DNA of 64,000 nucleotides from NCBI GenBank assembly GCA_001179505.1, contig CDMY01000305.1, forward strand, positions 244,787 to 308,786, read 5' to 3'. The notes below the pieces were generated by a model. The model saw only the letters and a list, made by a program, of their open reading frames with translations, had not been told where the DNA came from and made no database searches. Each line of letters begins with the position of its first letter. Position 1 is the first letter of the stretch. Of the stretch, positions 1 to 8,878 are shown in pieces. Position numbers and translations under genes: made by a program. This stretch comes from Vitrella brassicaformis. Its lineage: Eukaryota > Sar > Vitrellaceae.

Positions 1-405
1 GAGGGGCGTCGGCGTCATGCGGCGCCGAGCCTCACTGACAGCAGCACTCTGACCCAACCATGGTGGATGGATGGATGGAGACAGTCGTGCATCTCTCGAA
101 AGCAGTGCAGTGGTCTTGGTGTGTTCAATGTCCATGCCACACAAGTTGACTGTATCGTCAGATCTTCTTTGTGGTCCGCGTGTCAGGCCGCCTGACCCCG
201 CGGGAATGCTGGTGGGAAGACTGCGCATTCGCGGCACACAGTCCATACGCCGACATCTCCGAGGTGGGACACGGACAGTCAGTCTCATGAATGACACACT
301 GGGAGTATTGCTCACTCACGAGTCATTTCATTGTCACGGCTGCCGTTCAAACAGAAAAACACCTTGAATCCCATCTCATCTCACCTCGTGCCCTCTCGCA
401 ACACA
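1..405. other. No gene recognised at window start
   Basis: Only short, composition-driven ORFs are seen here. The region lies downstream of the minus-strand gene that ends at 406, so it probably includes that gene's 3' UTR. A small (ATGG)n tract sits near 60-80. Confidence 0.5.
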
Positions 406-1209
406 TCACGCTTGTTGAGTCCTGTTCCCCTCCCCCCCTCTCCACAGCCCCATCAGCACCGTCCCCTCCCTCTCCCGCCCTCCCCCCGGCCGACACTCGT
501 CGCCCACAGCCCACTTCTCCTCTTTCCCCTCATAAGGCAGCTTCTCGGGACAGCACTCGTCCTTGTCCTTCGTCCGCCCCTCCACCGTGCACACAATCTC
601 CAGGCAGTCCCGCCAGCATGATGGGTTTAGGTAGTACGTCGCGGCCTCTTTATCTGACCTGACGCAGTCTCTCTGCGAGAGGACGCCGAACGACGTTTCG
701 AGCACTGCGTCGCCGTATGTGGCCAGGGGGTCGGAGAGGACATCGCAGAGGTGAAAGGGGGCGAGGTATGCGAACCTGTCAGGGGCCACAGACAGGCGAG
801 CCTCACCGTAGGTCTTGCAGGCGCCCCGGTGCTCCTGCAGCAGACACACGATGAACAAACACTGCAGCTCACGACGATGCACCCAAACGCATCTGAGTGC
901 ATGGCTCACCCACGATGGATAGCACTGCCCCGCGTCAAAGTAGGCGGTCATCCACTCCTCTCTGTATTGAGTGCCGTTGAAGAGTCGCTGCCGCCAGTTG
1001 TTGTTGAAGCACCAGAGGCAGAGGCCTGAGTGCCGCTCGCACTCGTCTCGTGTGGCCTGCTTGGGGCAGACGTATTTGCTCCGCACCTCGTGCACCAGCC
1101 CCATGGGCGAGAGAGGCAGCCGGGCAGCCCCACATGGCCTCAGCAGCAAAGACACTGACGAAAGGAAGAACGCCATCGCGCCGAGCGAGGGAAGTGACAC
1201 TGTCAGCAT
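406..1209 (-). CDS. Secreted cysteine-rich protein, function unknown
   Basis: This is an uninterrupted minus-strand frame of 267 codons starting from an internal Met. I chose that Met because the next ~30 residues form a typical signal peptide: a hydrophobic core (AMAFFLSSVSLLL) followed by a small-residue CGAA site. The frame stays open upstream to 1404 without convincing content. The mature part has about 15 Cys, including spaced clusters such as CPKQATRDECERHSGLCLWC, which suggests a disulfide-bonded extracellular or vacuolar protein. The C-terminal third is Pro/Gly/Glu-rich and of low complexity. I recognise no named domain. No intron is needed, unlike most neighbours. It may be a lineage-specific surface or secreted protein. 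Confidence 0.6.
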   Translation of the reverse strand: MLTVSLPSLGAMAFFLSSVSLLLRPCGAARLPLSPMGLVHEVRSKYVCPKQATRDECERHSGLCLWCFNNNWRQRLFNGTQYREEWMTAYFDAGQCYPSWVSHALRCVWVHRRELQCLFIVCLLQEHRGACKTYGEARLSVAPDRFAYLAPFHLCDVLSDPLATYGDAVLETSFGVLSQRDCVRSDKEAATYYLNPSCWRDCLEIVCTVEGRTKDKDECCPEKLPYEGKEEKWAVGDECRPGGGREREGTVLMGLWRGGEGNRTQQA

Positions 1210-1453
1210 TGTCCCTCCCAGGCAATCTTGAAGGCCGCCGATGAATCTGTCTGCACAGATAGGTGCCGTGCATTGCTGCTGTGTGTCTTTGAAGCCATCT
1301 ATGATGCACATCATCGTTGCGTACCACTGTGAGTGTGAATCAACGGGACGGGCGAAGATGAATGATCTTGAAAGATCAGAGCAGGACGATGGATGCATGG
1401 ACACTGGGGAGTCAAGTTCCCAGGAAGCAGCAGCGGTTCACCCACGGAGGACT

Positions 1454-1486
1454 GCGAGCTTTTGACTGCGACATTTTTGAGCTCGC
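1454..1486. promoter_or_regulatory. Inverted GCGAGCTT / AGCTCGC pair upstream of the gene at 1504
   Basis: GCGAGCTT lies at 1454-1461 and AGCTCGC at 1480-1486, in opposite orientation 18 nt apart. They sit 18 nt upstream of the ATG at 1504, between divergently oriented genes. It is one of several such elements near gene starts in this window. A promoter role is inferred only from position and recurrence. Confidence 0.4.
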
Positions 1487-1503
1487 AGCACTTCTCCCCT
1501 CGA

Positions 1504-1988
1504 ATGTCGCTGAAGACGGACGCTCTGCCGCAGGTGAGTGGGGAGGAATGACACACATCACATATACACGCAGGAAGAAAGACGGGAAGAAAGATGGATA
1601 CAGATCTTGATCTTCCCCACACGTGGGTGTGTGATGCCCCTTGCAGCACTTCCCCCACTTCGCAGCCTGGTACGGCCAGACGCCGTCGTTTCTGTCATGG
1701 GCGGACCCTTTAGCGCCGCTGCCTTCCTGCATGGACGAGTGGCGGACGTGGTACTACGGCATCGGGAGCGCTCTGCACGTTTGGCGCATGAAGCATGCCA
1801 ACACTGACCTGCGGCAGGTGGTGGCTGAGTCGACCGAGCAGCTGATGCTGTGCATCAAGATGAGAAACATGTCGGCACACGAGCGGCCCATGGCCATGCG
1901 CGAGAGGCACGTCCTGCGGTTCCCGAAGGTCAACGACGTGTGGACCTACAGGCAGCCGCCCCCCATGCCCGCACAAGTGCTCATGTGA
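1504..1988 (+). CDS. Small conserved-looking protein, function unknown
   Basis: Two exons, 1504-1533 and 1647-1988, join in phase 0 across a GTGAGT...TTGCAG intron to give 123 aa beginning MSLKTDALPQ. The exon-2 frame alone has no ATG near its start, and the 10-residue first exon supplies one. The protein is rich in Trp, Tyr and His in its first half (FAAWYGQTPSF, WRTWYYGIG) and ends in a Pro-rich tail. No membrane segment or named domain is recognised. The size and aromatic N-terminus could suit a mitochondrial complex subunit, but that is speculation. The stop codon is only 4 nt before the next same-strand ATG at 1993. Confidence 0.6.
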
Positions 1989-1992
1989 TCTG

Positions 1993-2694
1993 ATGGCTCC
2001 CAAGAGAAAAGGGAAGAAATCGATTGCGGCTTCGTCAGCCTCATCGGCATCAGCTGCAACAGTCACTTCTATCATTACGAGGGAGGACCTTGAGCGCGCT
2101 ATGTCGACTGTCGAGGCCTTCCAGACGGTGCGTGGGGTCTTGTCGCGCTTCCTGCAGGCCGTCACCATACTCGTAGACAAACTGCGGCTCCACCACTCGT
2201 CAACACCTGACAATAACGCCGTGCTGCCGGCCGTCCTGTCGGTGCCCGGTGCGCACGAGCAGTTTGTGGCCATCAACGTCACCAAGATCCACCACATCCT
2301 TGACGATATGCTCGAGCAGCTCAGGCGCTTTTCCAAGCAGCACCCACATGACAAGTTCCAGCGACTGGCCGAGCGAATCGAGACAACGGCGAACCGGGCG
2401 CTGCTGTTGGGCACTGGTGCCGCCCCATTGTCGGATGATACTGTGGCCGGTGACCCCTGTGTGCTGCTGCGTGTGTCGCGAGCGGCGTTTGGTGTACTGG
2501 ATGTGTGTGAGGGGGCAAATGAGGCCATCAGCAGCATCCGTGCCGGCCTGCCGAGCGACCTGGGCGCTGTTGATGCGGCGAATGGTCGACTGAGCGGGTT
2601 AATTGGCGAGGGGGGACAGCAGGACAGGATAGTCGATGAGGCCAGGAAGGCTTTGATGGGGGAGAAGGAGCGGACGGCAGGCACACAAGGGTAG
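1993..2694 (+). CDS. Helical protein with basic N-terminus, function unknown
   Basis: Single open frame of 233 aa. It starts with a Lys-rich stretch (MAPKRKGKKS) and an Ala/Ser spacer, then predicted alpha-helical sequence with heptad-like spacing (REDLERAMSTVEAFQTVRGV; HHILDDMLEQLRRFSKQ). The basic tail could be a nuclear signal. No enzyme motif is seen. The antisense strand is also open across this region, but that translation is a Ser/Pro/Arg-rich shadow. The start lies 4 nt after the stop of the upstream gene. Either the two are read from one dicistronic mRNA, or one start or splice is wrong. Three nested in-frame reads support coding, but homology is unknown. Confidence 0.55.
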   Translation: MAPKRKGKKSIAASSASSASAATVTSIITREDLERAMSTVEAFQTVRGVLSRFLQAVTILVDKLRLHHSSTPDNNAVLPAVLSVPGAHEQFVAINVTKIHHILDDMLEQLRRFSKQHPHDKFQRLAERIETTANRALLLGTGAAPLSDDTVAGDPCVLLRVSRAAFGVLDVCEGANEAISSIRAGLPSDLGAVDAANGRLSGLIGEGGQQDRIVDEARKALMGEKERTAGTQG

Positions 2695-2809
2695 AGAGAG
2701 AGCGATGCACACGAGTGGGTTAGGGCAGACGGGGGAAAAGGGCGAGGTCGTCCAAAAGCCCTGAATTGATAAGTCAGCGCTTGCGAACCTATCTTTCTGC
2801 CCGTCGAAG

Positions 2810-3554
2810 ATGATTCAAGCCAACAAGGCGAACTTGGTGACAGATCTGTCCCTCCGGACGCTCGACATCCGTCAGTACGAGATGGACTACTGGATGGGCG
2901 TCTTCAACAAGCTGGGCACCATCGCCTCCACCCTGGGCGGCTTCGCATCCACCAACATGCTCATCGACACCGGCTTCGAGGGCAAGCGCCGCAACCAGCT
3001 CCTGTTGCTGTCCTACATTCTGGCGGCCGGCAGTGCGCTGGGCTTCAACCTGGTGCTGTTTACCATCTCGACGCTCGTCGGTATCTGGGCGCCCGGCAAG
3101 GCGCTGCGCGGAGAGGGGCACGAGAGCATGGAAGAGGTGAGTGAGTATCAGACAGAGGGTGGGAGGGAGGGAGGGAGATTCACTCAGTGCTCTTTTGGTC
3201 TTGTACTACGTTCCTTCCTGGTGGGTGCAGGCGATTCGGATCATGGAGGACCTGTTTGATCGGAGTCTGTTCTTCTTCCTGGCGGGTCTGCTGTCTTACT
3301 TCCTCTCGTCCATCCTGGCGGTCTTCTGGCTGTTCGATTCCGCCGGGGCCTTCATCATCTTCGCCGGTCTGGTGGGCTTCCTGCTCGTCATGGGCCGGCA
3401 GCTCGTCAAGATCTACCAGGCCTTCGTGCCTTCGTCATTCCGCCACGGCGGCCTCAAGGGCAACCCCGCACCCAACATCGGCCAAACTATGAACCCACAA
3501 GACCCGAGGCTGCGCGGCCAGCAGTTCCAGGCGTCGTTTGTCGAGGCGCTGTGA
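2810..3554 (+). CDS. Four-helix membrane protein, Orai-like calcium channel family (tentative)
   Basis: Exons 2810-3136 and 3231-3554 join in phase 0 (GTGAGT...GTGCAG), giving 216 aa. Four hydrophobic segments are visible, at about residues 32-50, 64-92, 121-143 and 147-168. Before the first lies an amphipathic LSLRTLDIRQYEMDYW stretch, and between segments 2 and 3 lies PGKALRG...SMEEAI. From memory, that order and the PGxALRG loop resemble Orai-like store-operated calcium channel proteins of oomycetes and other protists. In animal Orai a Glu in helix 1 lines the pore; I cannot place an exact equivalent here. The C-terminus is polar and Gln-rich. If the family call is right, it would conduct Ca2+ in the plasma or a vacuolar membrane. 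It could also be an unrelated four-helix protein. Confidence 0.5.
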
Positions 3555-4139
3555 TTGCAGCGGGTGGGTGGGGCCGTGCCGCTGTTGGTAGAAGACAGAA
3601 GAGAACAAGATAATAGGAGAGTGTGTGTATTGTACAGTGGGGCGCATCGCATGGGTGGCGGGAGAGATGCATGGCTCGTGATACAGACGAGATGAGATAT
3701 GTGGCTGGAGGGTGGATGGATGGGCAGAGGGATTGTGTGAACCGCGCTCGACGAGGCGCCGGGGATGTGTCTTATCTACATCTGTGAGGGGCGTGTGTGC
3801 AATTGATTGCTCAGAGGGAGGGAGAGGGGTCGAGCCAGATCTGACACGAACGAGAAGAGTCACGTATCTGCGCATCCTTTGTGTCGTGTCTGTCATCCTG
3901 TTGCTGCGCCCATGTCGGTCTATGGACTGTGTCGGTTGAGAGCACAGTCTTCACACCGGCGTGGGTGCGGTGGCAGGCAGGCAGACAGACAGACTGACCG
4001 ACCGACCGACCGACCGTGCATGCCTTGAGTACTACCACACGCAACGCTTAAAGCCTACACAGACACAACTCGGGACCCTCACCCTAAGGCTTCCGTTTAC
4101 AACTCTCTCTTTTCTCTTCATGTCGCCTTTCTCTTCACG
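3555..4139. other. Intergenic, simple repeats
   Basis: About 585 bp with no supported gene. It contains a (GACC)n/(CAGA)n tract near 3970-4018 (gacagacagactgaccgaccgaccg). Both neighbours are on the plus strand, so it should hold the 3' UTR of the Orai-like gene and the promoter of the oxidase. Confidence 0.6.
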
Positions 4140-6348
4140 ATGAGTCAACTACGGTGGCTATCCGTCCTTATCTCATGCAGATCTCTTGTTTGTGGGGGCC
4201 AGACACCGTTTTCGAACGGTTCCCATCCCTCCCCACCGATATGGCACCAGCGAGATGCCGTCAGGAGGAGAACGAGGAGCCTCCAATTCATGGACCCGAT
4301 GAGCGAGGTGGAGTACAGACGAAACTGGAAGCCCTGCGCCAAGTGCCTCATCAAGACGCCCGAGGAGATGCCGGGCATGGAGAAACTCTACTGGAACCTG
4401 AAGGAGCTCTTCGTGACGCACTCTGCTCTGATCTCTCCTGTCTATTACGCCTTCCCAAAGGACACTGACGAAGTGGCTGAAGTGGTCAAGGTGAGGAGAG
4501 CGGGGATGAGCCGCCCATCCACGGCAGGGACGGTCCCTTTGCTTTGTGCGTTTCCTGCTGCTTTCAGAAAGTCCACCAGGCGCGTGGGGTGGTTCGTGTG
4601 CGGTCTGGTGGCCTCTCCTACGGGCCCTACTCAGCCTGCAGGAGAGGGGACATCCACTACCTCTTTCCCTTCACCCCGTGTGTCGTTATGGACCTCACAC
4701 GCATCAACCACACACAATTCAGGCCGCCAGACCGAGGCCTTCATGAGATTACCATTGGCGGCGGGGCGCTGATGGAGCAGCTACTGCAGCCATTCATCTC
4801 CCGCAAGATCGCCATCCCATTCGGCGGAAGTGGAAAGGTGGGCGTTGCCGCCTATATCATGGGCGGTGGCCTGGGGTTCATGAGCAGGGAGCTGGGGCTG
4901 CTGAGCGACCTGGTGTTCAGGATGACTGTGGTGTTGGCCGACGGTAGTGTGATGGAGGGGGTCAGCAAGGAGGAAGAGTCCGATCTCTTCTGGGCATTAC
5001 GTGGGGGAGGCGGGGGCAACCTCGCCGTGGTCACGGAGATCACTCTCCACCTGCCTGCAAACTTTGCCGTGTGAGCGAGCCGAGCGAGAGACGCATAGAT
5101 GCGCGACGATCTGTTGTTTTGGTCAGGTCGGCTTGTGAGGCGGGCTCACGTGTGTATGAGATGAAGTATGCCGAGCAGGCCTACCAATTCTGGTTCGACA
5201 AGGCCATCGACACGGCAGACACCGAGAAATGGAACCTACAGTTTGTGCTCACCCCCGAAGAAGGTACGCAGACGCACACACCCACGTCATGCTGTCGTCG
5301 TCTCCTGCATGTCACGTGTCGCACTTCATCACACTCAGCTCGCATTAACTACGTGCTCGATCGAGACGCAGACATCGCCTTCAACGACACGGAAATCCCC
5401 CTCAAGAGCCAGAAACACACTCGGAACCTCTCCGAGTTCTACACCAACGTCTTGTGGCCTGAGGAGCAGAGCCCCCGCAACGAGAGCGTCTTCTCTTATT
5501 TCCTGAAGTATCCGCTGCAATGGTCGGCCTTGCAGGGGCTGAGGATGGGCTTTGCCTTCGCGAGAGAGAGGGGGGCACAGGTGATGAATCTGAAGCAGAC
5601 CAAGCTGATCTGTGAGCCGCTGGGAGGTGAGAAATGGATAGATGGGTGATCTATTGGGAAATTGTTGCATCTCTGCTGTCTCGTGTGTGTGCTGTGTCAC
5701 GGTCCAGGGAAGATCGATCGGTATTCTCAGGGGGAATCGGCATTCGCATGGCGCCAAGCACAGGCATTCTGCTATCTCAGGTGGGCCTTCGTTCGTCACA
5801 CATACATGCATACACACACATAACTCATTAATACGCGGCGTGTTGTGTCTCATCAATGACCAGGGTGTCGTGGGTTGACGTGTCCCGTCGGCGCGACTTC
5901 GAGAACCATTTTATCGCATACTTCCAGCACCCGCCATTCAGCCAATATGTGCTTGGCGGCTACATCAACTTCCTGCATCCTTCTCTGGGCAAGTACGAGG
6001 ACCGATATTATGGCCATAACAAAGAGAAACTGAGAGTGAGTCAACATTTCAACACGGGAGAAGGGGATTGTGCGTATTGTGTGTGTCGTGTGTGGCTGGC
6101 GGGGACAGGAGGTTAAGGAGACGTATGACCCCGATTCGTTCTTCAACTTCCCTCTGGCCATCAGGAAGGCCGACGTGCCTCACTCCCGCCACCATAGACA
6201 TGTCCACCGTCACCCTAATATCATGGACAACGGCGCGACCTACCGGCACATGACCACAGCAGGCGCCGTTTTCACCCTCGTGTCGGTCATGATTCTCTTC
6301 GGCAGCCTGGCCCTCTGTCTATACTGCGTCAAAAAAGAGGCCGAGTAA
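4140..6348 (+). CDS. FAD-linked oxidase, berberine-bridge-enzyme type, C-terminal membrane anchor
   Basis: Seven exons close in phase: 4140-4490, 4568-5070, 5127-5263, 5339-5626, 5708-5780, 5864-6035 and 6109-6348 (587 aa). Family members oxidise sugars, alcohols or alkaloids with FAD and O2. An N-terminal hydrophobic stretch may be a signal peptide. The PCMH FAD-binding domain is clear (RVRSGGLSYGPYS; YIMGGGLGFMSRELGLLSD; LFWALRGGGGGNLAVVTEI), and the BBE C-terminal motif is YDPDSFFNFPLAIR. Two residues that covalently hold FAD in classical BBEs are missing: the His of RSGGHS is Leu, and no Cys precedes GGGxG. The end carries one transmembrane helix (AGAVFTLVSVMILFGSLALC) and KKEAE. The stop overlaps a GTAAGC donor, so a longer tail is possible (see 6418-6667). 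Confidence 0.85.
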
Positions 6349-6417
6349 GCCGCAGTTGGGGAGCTTTCTTTTCTTTCATGTGTCTACATCATGATGTGTG
6401 TGTGTGTGTGTGTAAAG

Positions 6418-6667
6418 TCCCTCTTTCTCGGTCGCACAGAGCACCCAGCAAGCCGGCCAGCGTTTCATGCAGATGGTGGCCACACAGAACCGTGTCTCGC
6501 CCACGAGGTGGGGCAGGCCAGCTGAGGGCGGGAGGAAGGCGGGCAAGTCGTCGACCGATGGCCTAGTGTCGTACCAGCCGCTAGTGGGAGAGGGAGAGGT
6601 GCGAAGGGAGGGCGAGGGAGGCGTTGAGTTGGGGAAGGTGAGGAAAGGAGGCATGGGAGAGAGATGA
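6418..6667 (+). CDS. Candidate alternative 3' exon of the FAD oxidase
   Basis: If the donor GTAAGC at 6345 (which removes the stop at 6346-6348) is spliced to the AG at 6416-6417 after a (TG)n tract, the frame continues in phase for 250 nt. It would end at a TGA at 6665-6667. The product would be a cytosolic tail after the transmembrane helix, rich in Gly, Arg and Glu. It includes a QRFMQMVATQNRVSPTRWG stretch and a YQPL element like the tyrosine sorting motifs of membrane proteins. All phases close (669 aa in total). RNA data would decide between the two ends. Confidence 0.4.
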
Positions 6668-6828
6668 GATGGGAGATGAGAGAGAGACGTGTGTCTGGAT
6701 TACATGCTATTGGTGTGTCATCTTTGCCAATGGTCAAGCGTGTGTGTGACGGACATACCAATATCTCTTCACCATGTCTCGACGCACGCAACAGTCCATT
6801 CCCTACCGACATGACATCATCTCATCAT

Positions 6829-8793
6829 TCAGTCCCCTCGATAGCTTCTTTTCTCTCTCCTCCTCCTCCTCCTCCTGTCTCCCCTCCAAGTGCACTCGGC
6901 CAGCGACCGACACAGGCCTCCCTGCCCTTCAGCAGGAGGGCTGTCGGGCGCCTGCCGGTAATACTGTACGCGTGTGTTCCTGCTGTTGCTGTCTGCAGAT
7001 GCAACTCGGTGTTGGGATGGCGGCAAGGACGACCGCCATGTGTGTGGGGGATGGTGAGACACAATCGGGACATTGCGGGGAGACACTGTGGTGGTGTACT
7101 GGCGGAGAGGGGCACTGCCAGGGGCAGGCATAGGCAGCGCCAAGGGAGCCTGCATGCAACACATTCAGTGCGATCAAGCGGATGCCTTGTCAGCGTGGCT
7201 ACGTCGCATCCATCATCCTTACTTCAATGTGTCGGGGAGAAGCAGAGCAGCTCCATGGCATGGGTGCTGGGGGCGGTGGGGCCTGACGAGCACCGGCAAG
7301 ACGAACATGCGGGACGGCGTGGTGTGCCGGACGACCAGGCGATGTGGGCGGCGACGAAAGAGCAAGGATGCTCGCCTAAACACAGACAGGGTCTCCACCG
7401 TTGGCTGGCGTCGGTTTCTCTCACCTTAAGGCTTGCAAGTCTGTCTTTGCTCTCCTTCAGGTATGCAGCCAGCCTCTCGTCCACCTCACTCATCAAGGGT
7501 GACAGCAGAGAGGCGCGCGCCCAGCTTGCCTGCAGGCAGGAGCGGCATGGAGTGACGTCAATGGATTATGTCTCAGTGTGATGCACACCATTCGATTGAC
7601 TATCTGCGCATGGATGGCATCGATTCGCTTCCACAGCACATCCAACCGGCTCTGCAGGTCTGCGTCTCTCATCTCGGGGGTCATGTCCTCCTCTCCCTCC
7701 AGCCTGATGCCCACACGCCCTCCCGTCGGCGTGAACGGCTCTGGCATACACAACAACAAGATGGCCCCCTTTTATGGATATCTTCCGTCGTACCTTCTTT
7801 CAGGCTCCCTCGAGATGCCAGCCTCTCCATTCTGCTGATCCTCTCCTGAATGAGCTCCTCTTCCCGTCTCCTCTTTTCTGCCTCGGCATGCCGCTTCTCG
7901 GCTTCCACATGCCTCTGAACACTCACCAGCTGCTGAGGCACCAACGAATGAGATATCCACTCGGCGTAGTCCAGCCCTGAAAGAAGAGAGAGCAAGCACA
8001 AGGGTGGGTGGGTGGATGAGTCCCTCAGATCTCTGCAGATCGGGGGTAGGCTTTGCTCACTCACCTTTGTCACTGCGGTGGTCCTCTGCGCTCAGCCATA
8101 GTCTGGTTATCTCGGCTTCTGTCATGGATGGCAGCAGCTTGCGAGTCGCCTTCACAAACTCAGCTTCCCGCACGCGGCCATCGTGATCCACATCCGCCGC
8201 ACGATACAACGCCATCTGCAAGCCATGCACCCAACGGACAGAGTGCAGCATCCATGAGCAATGCATCCTTGTGAGCTCACGAGCTTCTTCGGACTCTCTC
8301 TGGACAGCCGCTCCTGCAGTGACGACAGCTTCCGACGAGTTTCAGCCGACAGACGGGGATCCAACTGAAATGCCCCACAGCAGCAGGGGCCGTGCATACA
8401 CCCAAACAGAGCATCGTGAGGCGCTTCTTCTTCCCCTACCGACACATTCGATAGGGCCCTGCTGACCTCTCCGTCCGCTCTCCTCCTCCCTCTGACATGC
8501 TCGATGCCCTCCGGCTGTCTCTTCTTGCCGCCCGAGGCTCGACCGACGGGCGGCGCGGCTTGGGCGTAGGCTGTGTAGCTGTGACTCGGGCTCCTGACGC
8601 TCGTGGCACTGCTCCATGTTTCGCTTGGGGCCGTGCAGCACCACCTGGAGACTTCGGGCCTCTGGATGACGCCGGCCTTTTTGAGGACGCCCTCGCCTGC
8701 CGCTCCATCTTTTTCGGAGGCGAGATCGCAACGAAAATTGTCCCCTCTGCCCCCGGTAAACCCGCGGTTCGATTTAAGGACAAAAAGGCACAA
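6829..8793 (-). CDS. EF-hand protein with coiled coil
   Basis: Eight minus-strand exons close in phase to 500 aa: 8793-8440, 8364-8281, 8215-8065, 7976-7794, 7740-7589, 7529-7425, 7375-7223 and 7149-6829. The N-terminal ~118 residues are low in order. Exon 3 has one canonical EF-hand loop (ADVDHDGRVREAEF) between helices, indicating Ca2+ binding, and a possible degenerate second hand follows (TEAEITRLWLSAEDH). Exon 4 is a strong charged coiled coil (VEAEKRHAEAEKRRREEEL). Later exons add a second helical region (DADLQSRLDVLWKRIDAIHA) and a Pro-rich tail. It could be a cytoskeletal, basal-body or signalling scaffold; no closer homologue is recognised. It is divergent from the flavoprotein at 8879, with 85 bp between the two ATGs. 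The first and last exons are the least certain. Confidence 0.65.
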
Positions 8794-8878
8794 GAAAAGC
8801 GAGCAGGATTCTCAATCAAAAGACAGGCACGAATGCTTTGAAACTCCCCTCAGCTTAACACACCGAGAAATCGACGCC

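Noticed and set aside
1710-2684. 324-codon minus-strand ORF opposite the gene at 1993
   Set aside because: Composition is Ser/Pro/Arg-rich and without structure; the plus strand has Lys-rich and helical sequence with a clear start. Treated as a shadow.
6664-7581. 305-codon plus-strand ORF
   Set aside because: It runs through introns and exons of the minus-strand EF-hand gene and is rich in Arg, Cys and Ser. No motif or splice support.
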